A stretch of DNA of 64,000 nt from Bradyrhizobium sp. WSM1417 (GCF_000515415.1 NZ_KI911783.1:2718392-2782391), one strand, 5' to 3'; shown: positions 52,240-62,643, counted from the first letter of the stretch. The notes: a model not told the origin generated them from the letters alone. Program-made: numbers and translations.

Positions 52240-52500
52240 TGCTGGAATCAAGCCTCGACCCCATCCCTGGCCTGACTTGGCCGCGGCTGTCATGCCAGTC
52301 GCAGACAATTGCACAGATCCTGTGGAAGCGTGTCCAGCCGCAATTCAACCGCGCGATCGCAGCAACGGTCGAGGTGTTGGAAATCGAGGTTACCGTTCGC
52401 GCCGCCTCTGCTCACAGGGCGGCAAAGTGAGTGTTACCGACGGCAGGAACGCTGGAGGGATCTCGGGTTTGGTGGCTTGTCTAGTCCAAGAGGATTCCCC

Positions 52501-52902
52501 ATGTCCAATCGAGATCGGAATTACCGGGACAACCCCATAGCCTGGGTGGTCGTCTCAATTGTCGTGATCGCCGCTATCGCGGCAGTTTTCTACAGCACTG
52601 GTAACGACACCACCGCGTCCAACCAGACCAGCGCGCCAGCAACCAAAGCCAGCTCGGCCAACCCATCCACAACGACGGGGTCGGGCACCACTTCTCCCGC
52701 AAGCGCGGCATCCACGGCACCTGCAAACCCCGGGACAGGGTCGAATAGCCAGCGCAGACGCGGGTCCGGAGTTGACGTGATCAGGTCGAGCGGCCGCCCA
52801 ACCGGCCTCATGTTCGCAGCGGCCAGATATCGACGAGCGCTGAGCGTCGGACCCGACAGGCGGCCCCAAATGCGCCAACGGGCTCTTGCCCTCACTGCCT
52901 AA
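52501..52902 (+). CDS. Membrane-anchored Ser/Thr/Ala-rich protein, 133 residues
   Basis: MSNRDRNYRDNPIAWVVVSI starts the product; the helix continues VVIAAIAAVFYST. An extracytoplasmic low-complexity tail of Thr, Ser, Ala, Pro and Asn follows (TSAPATKASSANPSTTTGSG). The last 45 residues (RRRGSGVDVIRSSGRPTG...) are basic and unlike the tail; they may be a shifted frame added when the original stop was lost. Function unknown. Confidence 0.55.
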   Translation: MSNRDRNYRDNPIAWVVVSIVVIAAIAAVFYSTGNDTTASNQTSAPATKASSANPSTTTGSGTTSPASAASTAPANPGTGSNSQRRRGSGVDVIRSSGRPTGLMFAAARYRRALSVGPDRRPQMRQRALALTA

Positions 52903-53887
52903 CCAGTTTGGCCCGCATACCGGCCATCATCGTGTAAGCAAGGCGCCGCCAAATCAGGTTCATCTGGATTGGCAGGTTGGCATCCCCGTGCTCGCTGCTG
53001 TCACCATCCTGCCCGTATGTTTCACCGTGATTTCGCCGGTCGGGCGATCGACTTCCCGAGCCGGCGCGGACTCGACCACTCGATAACCTGCTGCATCCTC
53101 TTGCTGCGATCACAAACTCGGATCGTGAAAGCACCTTGTGATCACCCGGCGGCTCGGCGCCGGGCGCCCCGCCCTTTGCAATGCCGACGGGAAACTCAGG
53201 CCGGCAACGTCGTCGAGGCCATTTGAGCCGCTTCGGACCATTGGCATCTCGCCGTCGGCCTGGAGCACCCGGATAACTCGCCCGGTTTCGGATGTATCAA
53301 AGCGAACACGTTCGTGGAGATTTGCGAACACCAGTTCTTCAGGTTGCCGATCAACACCGGCTTTGCCGAGTGGACCAAGACTCAATTTATGTTCGTTTGT
53401 CGCAGAGGATCCTGAGTGGCGTTTGATCGGAGAAACGCGAGGAGAGACGAAAAACCGAGATCAGACAATTCGAGCTTGAAATTTTTGGACTTGAGGGGAC
53501 GTGTCGGTCGCGGCGTCCGGCGCAACCGGACAAAAATCGGCTTGTTGTTTTAACAATCCGAACCTTGTCTGATCCGCTCGCTTTTACGAGGAGAGCGCCG
53601 ATTCCGCGACAGCATGAAGGTGCAGCTTTACATTCGCTTTGATGCCGGCATCATCGCTTTGGTCTTGTTAATCGATCCATGAGAGTCGATAACAGTTCGA
53701 ACGCAAACGAAAGTTACATCTGATGCGCTTCTTCGTCTTGCTGATGCGGTGAAGATCGCTTTTCCTTTGGGGCGGGACGACGGTCGCAGGGTTGCGGCGC
53801 GAGCGCGATTTGCAATCGACTCGTAATTGAAAAGATTGCCGGCAAGGAATTCACAACGCTGGCTTATGTCGAACGGATGCGAAATTT
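52903..53887. other. About 1 kb upstream of the integrase, no gene supported
   Basis: Open frames on both strands at 53110-53480 show no family likeness. The AT-richer part after 53500 may hold the integrase promoter and an attachment site, but no repeat of the tRNA fragment at 43485 was seen here. Confidence 0.35.
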
Positions 53888-55135
53888 ATGCCGCGAAGGC
53901 GCAAGGGGGCGAGAGTTCAGCTCAACGCCGCTCGTCAAGAGGAGTGCGGACAGCTTGCTCACAAGGCAGCCTCGATCTTCAGGGGCAAAGGCCGGGATAT
54001 TACCGCAGGCTGCCCTGCCGATGAGATTGCGGCCATGGAAGAAATGTTGAGGAATTATAATATCTCGAACCACACCCCAAAGCGTCGGGTTCGTCACGCA
54101 GACGACATCGCAATTGCGGATCTCCTCTCGATTTACCTTGAGGCGCAGCTAGAGAAGCTTCGGGAGCGCTTTAACGTGGATGCCAAGCGCGAAGATTCCA
54201 TTCCCGACGTTCGCAAGTTCAAGAAGCGAATTGGACGGCTAAACGATTGGTGGGGAGCAAAGATGTTGGGTGAACTTAACGGAGAGGCATGTCGTTCCTA
54301 TGCCAAACAGCGTTGTAAAAGGGGAGGCGCGCGCCGAGACCTTGAAGATCTCCGCGCCGCGATTGGCTACCATGCGGCCGAAGGATATCATCGGGAAATC
54401 GTTAGAGTCTCGCTGCCTGAGAAGGGCCAGCCGCGAGATAAGTGGCTGACGCGTAGCGATACGGCGAGATTGATCTGGACTTGCTGGCGCTATCGCGAGA
54501 TGCAGAAAAGGTCACACCGATCCGCGGACGACGTAAAGCTCCCGACAAGCAGACGTCCGCTGCGCCACCTTGCTCGGTTCATCTTGCTTGGCGTCTATAG
54601 CGGGACTCGTGCCGGAGCGATTGCGGCCGCATCCCCCAATCCGGGGATCGGTCGCTCCTATGTCGACCTGGAGCGTGGGCGATACTACCGGCTGAAGCGG
54701 GGAAGTTCTAAAACTAACAAGCGGCAGCCCACGGTACCAATACCCATGCGCCTGCTGGCCCACCTGAGACGCTGGCATCGGATTGATCCGGAGGCGCAGC
54801 ATTTTGTCGAATACAACGGGAAGGCAGTCAAGTCGGTCAAAACAGCGTTCAAGAGTGCGGTGAGGCTGGCGGGGCTCGGTCAGGGTATCTCACCTCAAAC
54901 ACTGCGACATACAGCAGCGACCTGGCTCATGCAAAGGGGCGCGGACCCTTGGCAAGCAGCAGGTTATCTCGGAATGTCGCTCGATGTGCTGCTCAACACC
55001 TATGGTCATCACCATCCTGATTATTTGTCTGATGCAGTCGACAAGATCGCGAAGCGAGATCCCGTGAGAGAACGAAAACCGCAGACTTCTGGTGCTGTCA
55101 TTCCAATCAAACGGCGAGGCCTCGTGAGCTACTGA
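53888..55135 (+). CDS. Tyrosine recombinase / integrase
   Basis: 415 residues. A short DNA-binding N-terminus (KGRDITAGCPADEIAAMEEM) is followed by a SAM-like core-binding domain (IADLLSIYLEAQLEKLRERF, FKKRIGRLNDWWGAKMLGEL). The catalytic domain has Arg241 in LLGVYSGTRAGAI, a lysine near 275 in the beta hairpin, then SPQTLRHTAATWLMQRG with Arg340 and His341, GYLGMSLDV and Tyr372 in LLNTYGHHHPDYL. The first histidine of the HxxR box is replaced by Gln337. It belongs to the alphaproteobacterial integrase group used by genomic islands and prophages. Confidence 0.9.
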   Translation: MPRRRKGARVQLNAARQEECGQLAHKAASIFRGKGRDITAGCPADEIAAMEEMLRNYNISNHTPKRRVRHADDIAIADLLSIYLEAQLEKLRERFNVDAKREDSIPDVRKFKKRIGRLNDWWGAKMLGELNGEACRSYAKQRCKRGGARRDLEDLRAAIGYHAAEGYHREIVRVSLPEKGQPRDKWLTRSDTARLIWTCWRYREMQKRSHRSADDVKLPTSRRPLRHLARFILLGVYSGTRAGAIAAASPNPGIGRSYVDLERGRYYRLKRGSSKTNKRQPTVPIPMRLLAHLRRWHRIDPEAQHFVEYNGKAVKSVKTAFKSAVRLAGLGQGISPQTLRHTAATWLMQRGADPWQAAGYLGMSLDVLLNTYGHHHPDYLSDAVDKIAKRDPVRERKPQTSGAVIPIKRRGLVSY

Positions 55136-56329
55136 TACACTGGAAGCTCGATTCGATCCTCTGGCCAAATCGTTCTGCGTTACTCCTATGTCGCCCGGTT
55201 TTCACGAACGCAGAGGCGACCGCAGCCGAAGCAGGCGCCTGAACTTCAAAATGGACACGGAAAGGGGGAAAACCGCTGCTACGTTTTGCGGATCAAAAGG
55301 CCATTGCAAAACTGGGAACCATTTCTGGAGCCACCATCACGCCAAATGCCTCGGCAGGAGCAACCTATAGCGCCACCTTCCTCGACCGGCGAAGCGGAAT
55401 TCGGCTGCTTCTCGCAGAAGCTTCGTCCCAGGGTGTCGTCGTTGTAGCTCACGGTGGAGCGTCCGCGCCGAAATTGGGGCGAGCAAGGCTTCAACTTCAG
55501 TATGTAGCTTTGGCCCGAAACCAGGTAGCCGTGTCAGTGCTGGTGATATCCAGCTTACACCCTGTGCAACTCTTAAGGAATACCGCGCTCGTCCCCCCGG
55601 GGCCAGGAGCCGCGGGACAACCCCGGGTGCGGGCGGCGCTCTGGACGCCTGAGGTGATCCGTGACGATGTTGTCAAGGGCTGAGAATAGCTTGATATCCG
55701 ACGCACAATCGTTCGAATTGTTACCGGTCAATTTCCCGTTGAGTTTATCCTCGTAAGTGGGTGCAATTATCAATCGCGGCCATCTACGATCAATGGGATC
55801 ACAATCTTGGGATTACGCGTGGGAACGTCTTTCAGCCTGTGATGAATTGCGTGAGCGAAATCATCCGACTGCTGTCGCGGAACAGGTGCTGCGGCTCTGG
55901 TAGCTGCTTGCTGGGCGCTGACTTCGGCCTCAGGATTGTCGCTGACCGAGCGCTTGCGTTGAGCTAAAGGTACTTTCATGGTTCTGGCACTTACATTGAT
56001 TGCTCTGGCATGTAATCCGGGAGATCGGTTGCTGGATCTCTCTGCCAAACTGCCACGAGCCGTCAAGACTGTCGACGTCCTGATTTCTGTGGAGCCATTT
56101 TACGCCCGGTTGTATCTCTACCAGCCTGGTTTTCCCGACAGCTCGCAAAGTTGCTGCCGCAACCAGCCCAGCTCGGTGCTCAAACTTCCGGTCATTGACG
56201 GACGATTCTGCATTAAGCAGAGCCAGTCGCAGATGAAATGGAAGTTGCAGATCATCGGTCGGCCCGACGAGGAAATCTAGACGGCTAGTGTGCCTGTTCA
56301 AGGAGGTAGTATGCAACAGATACGTAAAC
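55136..56329. other. About 1.2 kb without a supported gene
   Basis: Between the integrase and a broken porin gene. A plus-strand frame at 55978-56280 begins MVLALTLIALACNPGDRLLD and is open, but has no ribosome site or relative. The left part may be the far end of the integrated element. Confidence 0.35.
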
Positions 56330-57060
56330 TGCGCACTAGCTGGAAGTTTGCTGCAAGATATTTGGCCCCGGTCCGTAAGAAGAAGGCCACGCGAGGCCAA
56401 CTGATGGGCCTTGGCCACATTGTGAATCTGTTGTTCATTCCAAATTTCAGCGTTGGCGTAACGATAACAGTATTCGGAGAACTGAAAACAAACTTCTGCC
56501 CGGACATTGTGACGTAGTTATATTCAACCTTTGTAGTCCATTGCGTCGTCGGAAAAGCATATTCGATCCGCCACCGTACAGTGCGCCACCGTTGGTATTT
56601 GAAACGAAGGTGGTCGTCGTATTCAAGGCCAGCGGCGAGTTGATCGCGAGCGTTTGCGTCACCCAACCATAGCCCACCTTGCCGTAGAAGAGCGTGGAAT
56701 TAACGGCATAACCGAGCGCAAACCAATGCTGGTTGTCCAATTGAATTGCCCGGTTGTTTTCGTGAGGCCGGCGGGTCCTCGAGTGGAGGAAGTCGATGAC
56801 GAGGGCTGGAGCTCATCCAGTCACCGTCGATCTCTGCACCCAAAACAGCCGAACTGATTTGATAGTTGAACCCTGCCTGGAGCCCGCCAATAAAGCCAGT
56901 GTTCGTCGTGTTCCAAGGGCACCAAAAGTCCTTGTGGTCTTTTGGGAATTCCAGGCCGCACCCAAATTATAGCCAGCGTAGAAGCCTGTCCAAGTGTAAG
57001 CGCTGTTTCGGTCCCACCTTCCATTGAACGCGTCGAGCGAGGAATGATCGATCTCTGATT
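56330..57060 (-). pseudogene. Outer-membrane beta-barrel protein (Omp25/31 type), decayed
   Basis: Minus-strand segments in order: AYTWTGFYAGYNLGAAWNS (the family entry motif), NTGFIGGLQAGFNYQISSAV, GAEIDGDW, then YAVNSTLFYGKVGYGWVTQT, IEYAFPTTQWTTKVEYNYVT and PTLKFGMNNRF. Frame changes separate them. These are successive barrel strands of rhizobial Omp25/Omp31-like porins. The signal peptide region and the final strand are not readable. Dead gene. Confidence 0.85.
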
Positions 57061-57531
57061 GGAGATCGGCTTGTGTATAAGTTTGACCATATGCTTGAGC
57101 CTAGGACCTCGGTTCGTCGCTCTAGCTAGCCACGGCTCAGAACCTCCGCAGATGACCAAGCTGATCACGATGTCTGCCCGAAGGCTTGGAGAGACCCGCT
57201 GGGCCCTTCGGTTATCGAGCCGACGCGAAGTACCGCTTCGACGCGCTCTTGCGCCGCGCCATTTCGCGAGCGACCTCCCAGATCCTGTTGGACGATTTTC
57301 TCGATCGTGCCTCCTCAAATCCCCGGCCGCATCCGGGCTGCTCCATCGGGAAAAATGCCATCAACCCGAGCGGCAGCGCTCTCGAAGGAGACGATCAGGA
57401 AAACACGGAAGCGCAAGGCCGCGTTCTCATTGAAGCGGTCGTTGAGCCTCAACCTGAAACAACCTACTGTGCTGATATTCGCGCAACGTAGCAAGACGAG
57501 TGCCGTCTGGCAAAAAGGAGTTGTGAGCGCT
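57061..57531. other. Intergenic stretch of about 470 bp
   Basis: Convergent end of the NYN gene and remains upstream of the barrel relic. No gene is supported. Confidence 0.35.
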
Positions 57532-58149
57532 TCAATCGAGCGGATCGTTTCCCTTCGGCTGCTGCAAGAACTTCATCGTGTGTCCGCGCGCTTCACGGTC
57601 GCGCGGGGCGGGGCGTTCGGACGGGTCGCGGCCGAGCTTGGACTGCAGCTCGACGAGGTCGGTGAAGACGTCGGCCTGGCGGCGCAACTCGTCCGCGATC
57701 ATCGGCGGCTGGCTGGCGATCGTGGAAATCACGGTGACCCGCACGCCGCGGCGCTGAACGGCCTCGACCAGGGAGCGGAAGTCGCCGTCGCCCGAGAACA
57801 GCACTATCTGGTCGATGTGCTCGGCGAGCTCCATGGCGTTCACGGCGAGCTCGATGTCCATATTGCCCTTGACCTTGCGGCGGCCGGAGGCGTCGATGAA
57901 CTCCTTGGTCGCCTTGGTGACGACGGTGTAGCCGTTGTAGTCGAGCCAGTCGATCAGCGGCCGGATCGAGGAGTACTCCTGATCCTCGATGATCGCGGTG
58001 TAGTAGAACGCCCTAAGCAGCGTCCCGCGGCTCTGAAACTCCTTCAGCAGGCGCTTGTAATCGATGTCGAAGCCCAGAGTTTTCGCCGTCGCGTAGAGAT
58101 TGGCTCCGTCGATGAAGAGCGCGATCCTGTCGGTAGAGGAAGGTGACAT
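57532..58149 (-). CDS. NYN-domain protein, LabA/DUF88 family
   Basis: 205 residues from MSPSSTDRIALFIDGANLYA. The PIN-like NYN fold is clear: Asp14 in ALFIDGANLY, KGNMDIELAVNAMELAEH with Asp98, VLFSGDGDFRSLVEAVQRRG with Asp121 and Asp123, and VTVISTIASQPPMIADELRR near the end. The acidic cluster would bind metal for RNA cleavage. The C-terminal tail is charged and disordered. Relatives are conserved chromosomal genes in rhizobia, so this marks the return to core genome after the accessory region. Confidence 0.9.
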   Translation of the reverse strand: MSPSSTDRIALFIDGANLYATAKTLGFDIDYKRLLKEFQSRGTLLRAFYYTAIIEDQEYSSIRPLIDWLDYNGYTVVTKATKEFIDASGRRKVKGNMDIELAVNAMELAEHIDQIVLFSGDGDFRSLVEAVQRRGVRVTVISTIASQPPMIADELRRQADVFTDLVELQSKLGRDPSERPAPRDREARGHTMKFLQQPKGNDPLD

Positions 58150-58673
58150 TGTGGCTGAGCCTTTGGCAGCGCGTTGAGGGAGCGGAGCAGAGCCCGCTCG
58201 AAACATTCGGGGAGCATTATGAGGTCCGCTAATTGTGATGGTGCGCAGCCTGCTTCGTCGTTGACCACGCTGTGCTCTGGAACTCAGGCTGACACGGCAA
58301 ATCAAGACGGGCAAGTCTGACATACTTTCTGCGTACTGAAATCCTGCTCCTGTTTGGTGGAAATGATTTAGTTCAGATCCGCGATGCATGTCATGAGGCC
58401 TGCAAATTCGCTCGCTCTGATTGCGCAATCGCAGGCGTGGCCGCGCCTGGCGCTGTTCCGTTTCCGGCAAACTGGGACCGTGCTTTTCGTGGGAGCGGCG
58501 CGAACCAAGCATGCCCCAGTACATGGCCAGACGAGCGATATTTCATCTGCGCTAATGACAATCTCACATCGAAACCGTACGCGCTGGAGCTGAACCGGAG
58601 TCAATTTACTTCGGCTTCTTTTCCCTCTAGTCTCCGGCAAGTGGTAAAAGAAATTTTTGATTTCGGAGCGCTT

Positions 58674-58886
58674 ATGCCGAGTGCAATCGAGTTGATCGTT
58701 GAGGGGTATGCACGTCTGAAAGACCGCGAGTCGCTCGAGCATCTGAGAATGCACCGCCAGCGCCTGGCCGTCGACCTGAAGGCAAGGGCGGGGTTTGACT
58801 GCCGCCCTTCGATCGCCCAGCTGGAAGAGGACATCGCTACTATTGAGGCGGGGCTCAGAACGCTTTCCGGCCCAGTCGCCGGGTAG
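58674..58886 (+). CDS. Hypothetical helical protein, 70 residues
   Basis: GGAG precedes the ATG by seven bases. MPSAIELIVEGYARLKDRES, LEHLRMHRQRLAVDLKAR and SIAQLEEDIATIEAGL form two long amphipathic helices. No motif is known. The start is chosen by the ribosome site; upstream codons are open but unlike protein. Confidence 0.65.
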   Translation: MPSAIELIVEGYARLKDRESLEHLRMHRQRLAVDLKARAGFDCRPSIAQLEEDIATIEAGLRTLSGPVAG

Positions 58887-59545
58887 ATCGGCTAAGGCCT
58901 GCCGCAGACGGGACCAGCGAGAAGGCCGCCCGAAGGGAAGGTGGGGTGGCGCGAGACCAGGCGTAAGGCGTCCTGCCGCGGATGGGCGCGTGCACCTGAC
59001 GTTTGCATTTGGCGTAGCTGCGAAAAAGTGCTGCACCAATCTTGCGCACGGTCCAGGTACATTCCACTCCCGCTTGCTGTCATCCAGAGCGAAGCTGGCA
59101 ACAGCGGTAGATGGAGCAAATTGCCCCGCCGCAGCTTCTTGATCAGTGCCGCGTAATCGGGAGTGCCGCCTGGCACCCTAATTCCAAGGGTGCAAGTCCA
59201 TACAGCGGCCTGGACTGTCGGCTGCGGGAATTAACAGGGCAAACCGCAAAAAGACACAACCGAGGCTTTGCCCTGTTAGATTCAGAAAGCTTCAATAACC
59301 GGCGCCTGTGGCGGGTTTTCCCGAAGAGGGTGTAACGGGAATTCCGGGTCTTCAGGACGGGATCGGAAATCGAAATTCGCTGAAACGGGGGCGTCAAAAG
59401 AGCCCGGACGGCCGGGATGGTGTCTCCCATCTTGACTGCTTAGGGCGGTCTTTTGCTCGCGAATGTTGACTTTGGACTAAATGTTAACGATATTTAACAT
59501 GTTGAAAAAGGAGCTTTTGTCACGATTTAAAAAAAGGGCGAGCAG
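58887..59545. promoter_or_regulatory. Upstream region of the first PEP-CTERM gene with two inverted repeats
   Basis: About 660 bp without a supported gene. TAACAGGGCAAA at 59232-59243 and TTTGCCCTGTTA at 59267-59278 are perfect 12-bp arms around a 23-nt loop. ATGTTAA at 59481-59487 and TTAACAT at 59494-59500 flank CGATAT, 46 bp before the gene start, a likely operator position. A GGAG ribosome-like site (AAAAGGAGC) lies at about 59507. Confidence 0.5.
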
Positions 59546-60604
59546 ATGATTAGAAAAGGCATTTTATTTTCTACAGCCGCTTTGTTGGTGGCGGTAACCT
59601 GCACAGCAATCCCAAAAGCAAGCTCGGCGTCTGTCGCGCTGACCGCAGACGGCAATGCACTGGGTTTCAGCTTGAGCACATTCGCTATTACCGATCCGGG
59701 CAACACAGGCTCATTTAGCTTTGGCCCGTTCGGTCTCGCTGCCACAAAAGATGGCCATGTTTTCGTTTCCGATTACGCCCAGAGCAAGACTTGGGTATTC
59801 AACAACGTCGCAGGTCAGCCGGTGCAGACACCTGCAACTGCTACCTCAACGCTCAACAATTCTTTCGGAACTGTCGGAGCGACTGCTGTCGGAAACACGA
59901 TTTGGGGCGCTGGCCAAGGGAATGGCAACGTTGGCGGTACCTTCACAACGTATAACACGAGCCTAACTACAGTTACGCCCCAAACCGTCACGGTCGGCGG
60001 CTCCCCTGTCCACCCATACCTGGGCATGGCAGCAACACCTGATGGCCATGTCATTGCCACGACGGATAGCGGGCGAATTATAGAAATTACTCCTGGCACT
60101 TCAGAAGCGCGGGTGATTACGAATGCTTATGCAGACGGCGTCTCCGTGAGCCCGGATGGTACGAAAATCGTTGCCGAAGTTGCAGGTACCGTCCAAGTCT
60201 TTGACCGGGCATCAGGAGCGCTGCTCCATACCTATTTTCCCAATAACTCTCCGGACGGGACCGGCGTGATCAGCGGCGGCGCGTTGGACGGGTTTATCAT
60301 TGCAGCGGGAAACGACGGGACGGTCGCCTTGATCAATCCTGGCAGCGGCGACATCAAAACAATTGTGAGCGGCATCACCCGCTTTGACTACACCACAGCT
60401 GATCCGACAAATGGATCGCTATTGATCGATGGTTCGGAAGGCATCTTCCGCCTTTCCTGCGAAGGCTGCTCGATTGGCAGTCCACCCGTCGTCGCGGGCG
60501 TGCCTGAGCCTTCCACCTGGGCCATGATGATCCTTGGTTTCGCTGGCGTCGGCTTTATGGCCTATCGTCGCCGCAACCAGGCGTCGGCCCTCACCGTGGC
60601 CTGA
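59546..60604 (+). CDS. PEPxxWA-CTERM surface protein with beta-propeller-like body
   Basis: 352 residues. A signal peptide ([20 protein letters not shown] to ASSA) leads to a body of repeated short strands: [60 protein letters not shown] and [20 protein letters not shown], in an NHL/YVTN-like propeller order. The tail [28 protein letters not shown] is a complete sorting signal: PEP motif, hydrophobic helix, arginine cluster. An exosortase would cleave and move it to the surface. A strong terminator follows. Confidence 0.93.
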   Translation: MIRKGILFSTAALLVAVTCTAIPKASSASVALTADGNALGFSLSTFAITDPGNTGSFSFGPFGLAATKDGHVFVSDYAQSKTWVFNNVAGQPVQTPATATSTLNNSFGTVGATAVGNTIWGAGQGNGNVGGTFTTYNTSLTTVTPQTVTVGGSPVHPYLGMAATPDGHVIATTDSGRIIEITPGTSEARVITNAYADGVSVSPDGTKIVAEVAGTVQVFDRASGALLHTYFPNNSPDGTGVISGGALDGFIIAAGNDGTVALINPGSGDIKTIVSGITRFDYTTADPTNGSLLIDGSEGIFRLSCEGCSIGSPPVVAGVPEPSTWAMMILGFAGVGFMAYRRRNQASALTVA

Positions 60605-60628
60605 TAAACCAGCCGCATCAATCTGCTG

Positions 60629-60656
60629 AAAGGCCGCCTTCGGGCGGTCTTTTTTT
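60629..60656 (+). terminator. Rho-independent terminator
   Basis: GGCCGCC, loop TTCG and GGCGGTC form a 7-bp stem followed by a run of T, 25 bp after the PEP-CTERM stop. Confidence 0.9.
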
Positions 60657-60934
60657 GTGCCGGTCGGAGATTGATTGAACGGACGATGGTCATGCTCGCC
60701 GTCGCCTATGGGCGCCCTGCCAGATTTCGCGGGAACAGGTGAGCACCTCAGAGATCAGACGCCGGGAAAAGTCGGAATCTCGCCTCGAGAGACGACGGAT
60801 CGGGCGCCTTAAAAAGGCTAAGGCCCTTAACAAGCATTCTAATCGAAATTTAATAAAATCAGGAACAAGTGGCAATGTCGGCTCTTATGCCTGCGATCCG
60901 GCGCGCTGTGCGCCGCGTCACGATGGAGACTGAC

Positions 60935-61567
60935 ATGAGGTTATTACTATCGGGAATTGCGGCACTTGCCCTGACCGCAGCAATTCAGCCCGCCCAGGCA
61001 ATGGTGGTGGGTAGCTTAGGGGGCGGCACCGGTCCCTTTCTCAGCCTGAGTAGCGCCGGCCTGAATGGTGGATCGGTCGCCACACTGACCGGAGGCACGG
61101 TCTACACCAGCGACGAGCCGTTCGCTGACATCCCAAAGGGAGGGGTCTACGGCGGGACATTCCTCGCAGCCGGTCCGACCTCCGGTGAGCCTGCGGTGCT
61201 CACCTTCCAAAACCCGATCAACTATTTGAGCTTTCTCTGGGGGTCTCCGGACACCTACAACCTGCTCCACGTCACATCGACGACCGGGACCTACGACTTT
61301 ACTGCGAGCAGCCTGAATTTCGCCGTGACGAACGGAAATCAGGCATTCTCCCAGTATGTCCAGTTCAATGCGACGCCGGGAGACCAGATCCTCTCGGTCA
61401 GCTTCAACAACAGTCCCGCGCAGGACGCCTTCGAAACGGCGAACTTCAGCGTGTCTGCGGTTCCTGAAGCGTCTACTTGGGCGATGATGATCACCGGCTT
61501 CTTCGGCATCGGTTTCCTGGCCTATCGGGGTCGACGTCAGAGCGGCGCCGCGTTCCGGCTGGCTTAG
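60935..61567 (+). CDS. PEPxxWA-CTERM surface protein, 210 residues
   Basis: The ATG at 60935 has GGAG at a good distance, so an upstream start at 60869 is rejected. The signal peptide is MRLLLSGIAALALTAAIQPA to QA. The mature part is beta-rich (LTFQNPINYLSFLWGSPDTY, LHVTSTTGTYDFTASSLNFA, YVQFNATPGDQILSVSFNNS), in the style of choice-of-anchor domains. The tail is AVPEASTWAMMITGFFGIGF, LAYRGRRQ, with PEA instead of PEP. It is probably sorted by the same exosortase as its neighbour. Confidence 0.9.
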   Translation: MRLLLSGIAALALTAAIQPAQAMVVGSLGGGTGPFLSLSSAGLNGGSVATLTGGTVYTSDEPFADIPKGGVYGGTFLAAGPTSGEPAVLTFQNPINYLSFLWGSPDTYNLLHVTSTTGTYDFTASSLNFAVTNGNQAFSQYVQFNATPGDQILSVSFNNSPAQDAFETANFSVSAVPEASTWAMMITGFFGIGFLAYRGRRQSGAAFRLA

Positions 61568-61585
61568 CTCCGACCTTGAGAAGGT

Positions 61586-61606
61586 GGGGCCGCGCTGCGC
61601 GGCCCC
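61586..61606 (+). terminator. GC-rich hairpin after the second PEP-CTERM gene
   Basis: GGGGCCGCG, loop CTG and CGCGGCCCC form a perfect 9-bp stem 18 bp after the stop. No T run follows, so it may need Rho or protect the transcript end. Confidence 0.6.
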
Positions 61607-61859
61607 CCAACGTCTGTTGTTCCAAAACCAAACGTTTTGAAGTCACTGCAGTCTCAACTAGGCTTCGACTTTCCCAATTATGCTTTTGAGGCGTTGTTTC
61701 ATGCACACACGCTCCAAACGATACATGCGGCGTCATCGTGCCAAGCAAAGAGCATTGCGTCACCCTCTTCCTGCCGAGCCATCCGAACGTCTCCCTGTTC
61801 AGATCAAGCGAGCGATGGATCGGGCGATGCCCGGTTCGACACCACCGATTTGGTGGTTT

Positions 61860-61950
61860 CCGACGAGCGGCGCGCCAGTGGCTGGCGTTCTCAGGCCATA
61901 GCTGTCCGCGTCGCAACCAGGCGCCCGCCCTTCAACTGCCACTGATAGTC
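61860..61950 (+). pseudogene. Possible relic of a PEP-CTERM tail
   Basis: The DNA CGTCGCAACCAGGCGCCCGC with GGCGTT 25 bp before it lines up with the end of the intact gene at 60545-60590 (TATCGTCGCCGCAACCAGGCG). One frame gives RRNQAPAL. The PEP motif itself is not readable. A hairpin and T-rich run of the same type as the other PEP-CTERM terminators follows. Confidence 0.4.
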
Positions 61951-61965
61951 GGCCCCGTCAGTGCG

Positions 61966-61997
61966 CAGAAAGCCGCCATCGGGCGGCGGTCTTTCTT
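61966..61997 (+). terminator. Terminator-like hairpin
   Basis: GCCGCC, loop ATCG, GGCGGC then GGTCTTTCTT. Compare the terminator at 60629-60656. Confidence 0.7.
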
Positions 61998-62200
61998 GCG
62001 CCGATTGGAGAAAATGGATCTCGAGCATCATGCCTGTAACCTCAAAGGGAAGAGCGTTCATGCTCGTCGCCGCTTGATATTCGCCTCACAACGATGTCCT
62101 GACGTCCATGTTGGGACGGAGAGCACAACGCGCGCGACGTGGATTAAGGTTTACGCACTGATTGAGATGCAATTGTTGGAGGCGCCAGTTAGGACAAGGC

Positions 62201-62308
62201 ATGCCTGAGAGAGTGCGCCATGTTGCCTATGTTGCGGCTATCACCGTTGGCACGGCGGGGTGGCTGTTCTTGTTATATGAGGTGGCCGAACACCTCATCG
62301 GAGGGTAG
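62201..62308 (+). CDS. 35-residue membrane protein, family A
   Basis: MPERVRHVAYVAAITVGTAG then WLFLLYEVAEHLIGG. It has the same length and pattern as the minus-strand product at 6034-6141 (identical or similar at about two thirds of positions by eye). AGGA precedes the ATG at a usable distance. One helix with an acidic C-terminal side is predicted. Function unknown. Confidence 0.7.
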   Translation: MPERVRHVAYVAAITVGTAGWLFLLYEVAEHLIGG

Positions 62309-62445
62309 TGGCGCCCTTTACATCGGATCGAGGTCGCTCCGTTGCGAATTCAGCTCGATCTGGCGGCGAGCCCGTCGCGCCGGGACTAAAGCCCGGATTG
62401 ACGAGGGGCATCTACTGGTTCAACTTAGCCTTTTTATTGAAAGAT

Positions 62446-62643
62446 ATGGCCATGTTTTTCTCACGGGCGAATGCTTCGAAACCGAAAATGACGCTTAGGG
62501 CATTCTCGAAGATGCTGCGGGCCGAGGCCCAGAAAAGCGATGCGACCACGATCGCAAATCCTCCAGTTCCCATCCTCGCACAGAAGATCGTCTCCGCAAT
62601 GCGGAATGGAGAGCAAGAAGACTCTGCGGGCGCGGCAAACTGA
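62446..62643 (+). CDS. Small basic hypothetical protein, 65 residues, tentative
   Basis: MAMFFSRANASKPKMTLRAF continues SKMLRAEAQKSDATTIANPP and VPILAQKIVSAMRNGEQED. The ribosome site is weak and an opposite frame is also open, so confidence is low. A helical cytoplasmic protein is predicted if it is real. Confidence 0.35.
   Translation: MAMFFSRANASKPKMTLRAFSKMLRAEAQKSDATTIANPPVPILAQKIVSAMRNGEQEDSAGAAN

Noticed and set aside
51475..52314. 279-residue minus-strand open frame
   Set aside because: Only its first 50 residues look like protein (the truncated gene at 52085-52239); the rest is antisense to IS256 and small-gene sequence.
57307..58146. Long plus-strand open frame opposite the NYN gene
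   Set aside because: It is antisense to a conserved protein with all motifs in place and has no motif of its own.
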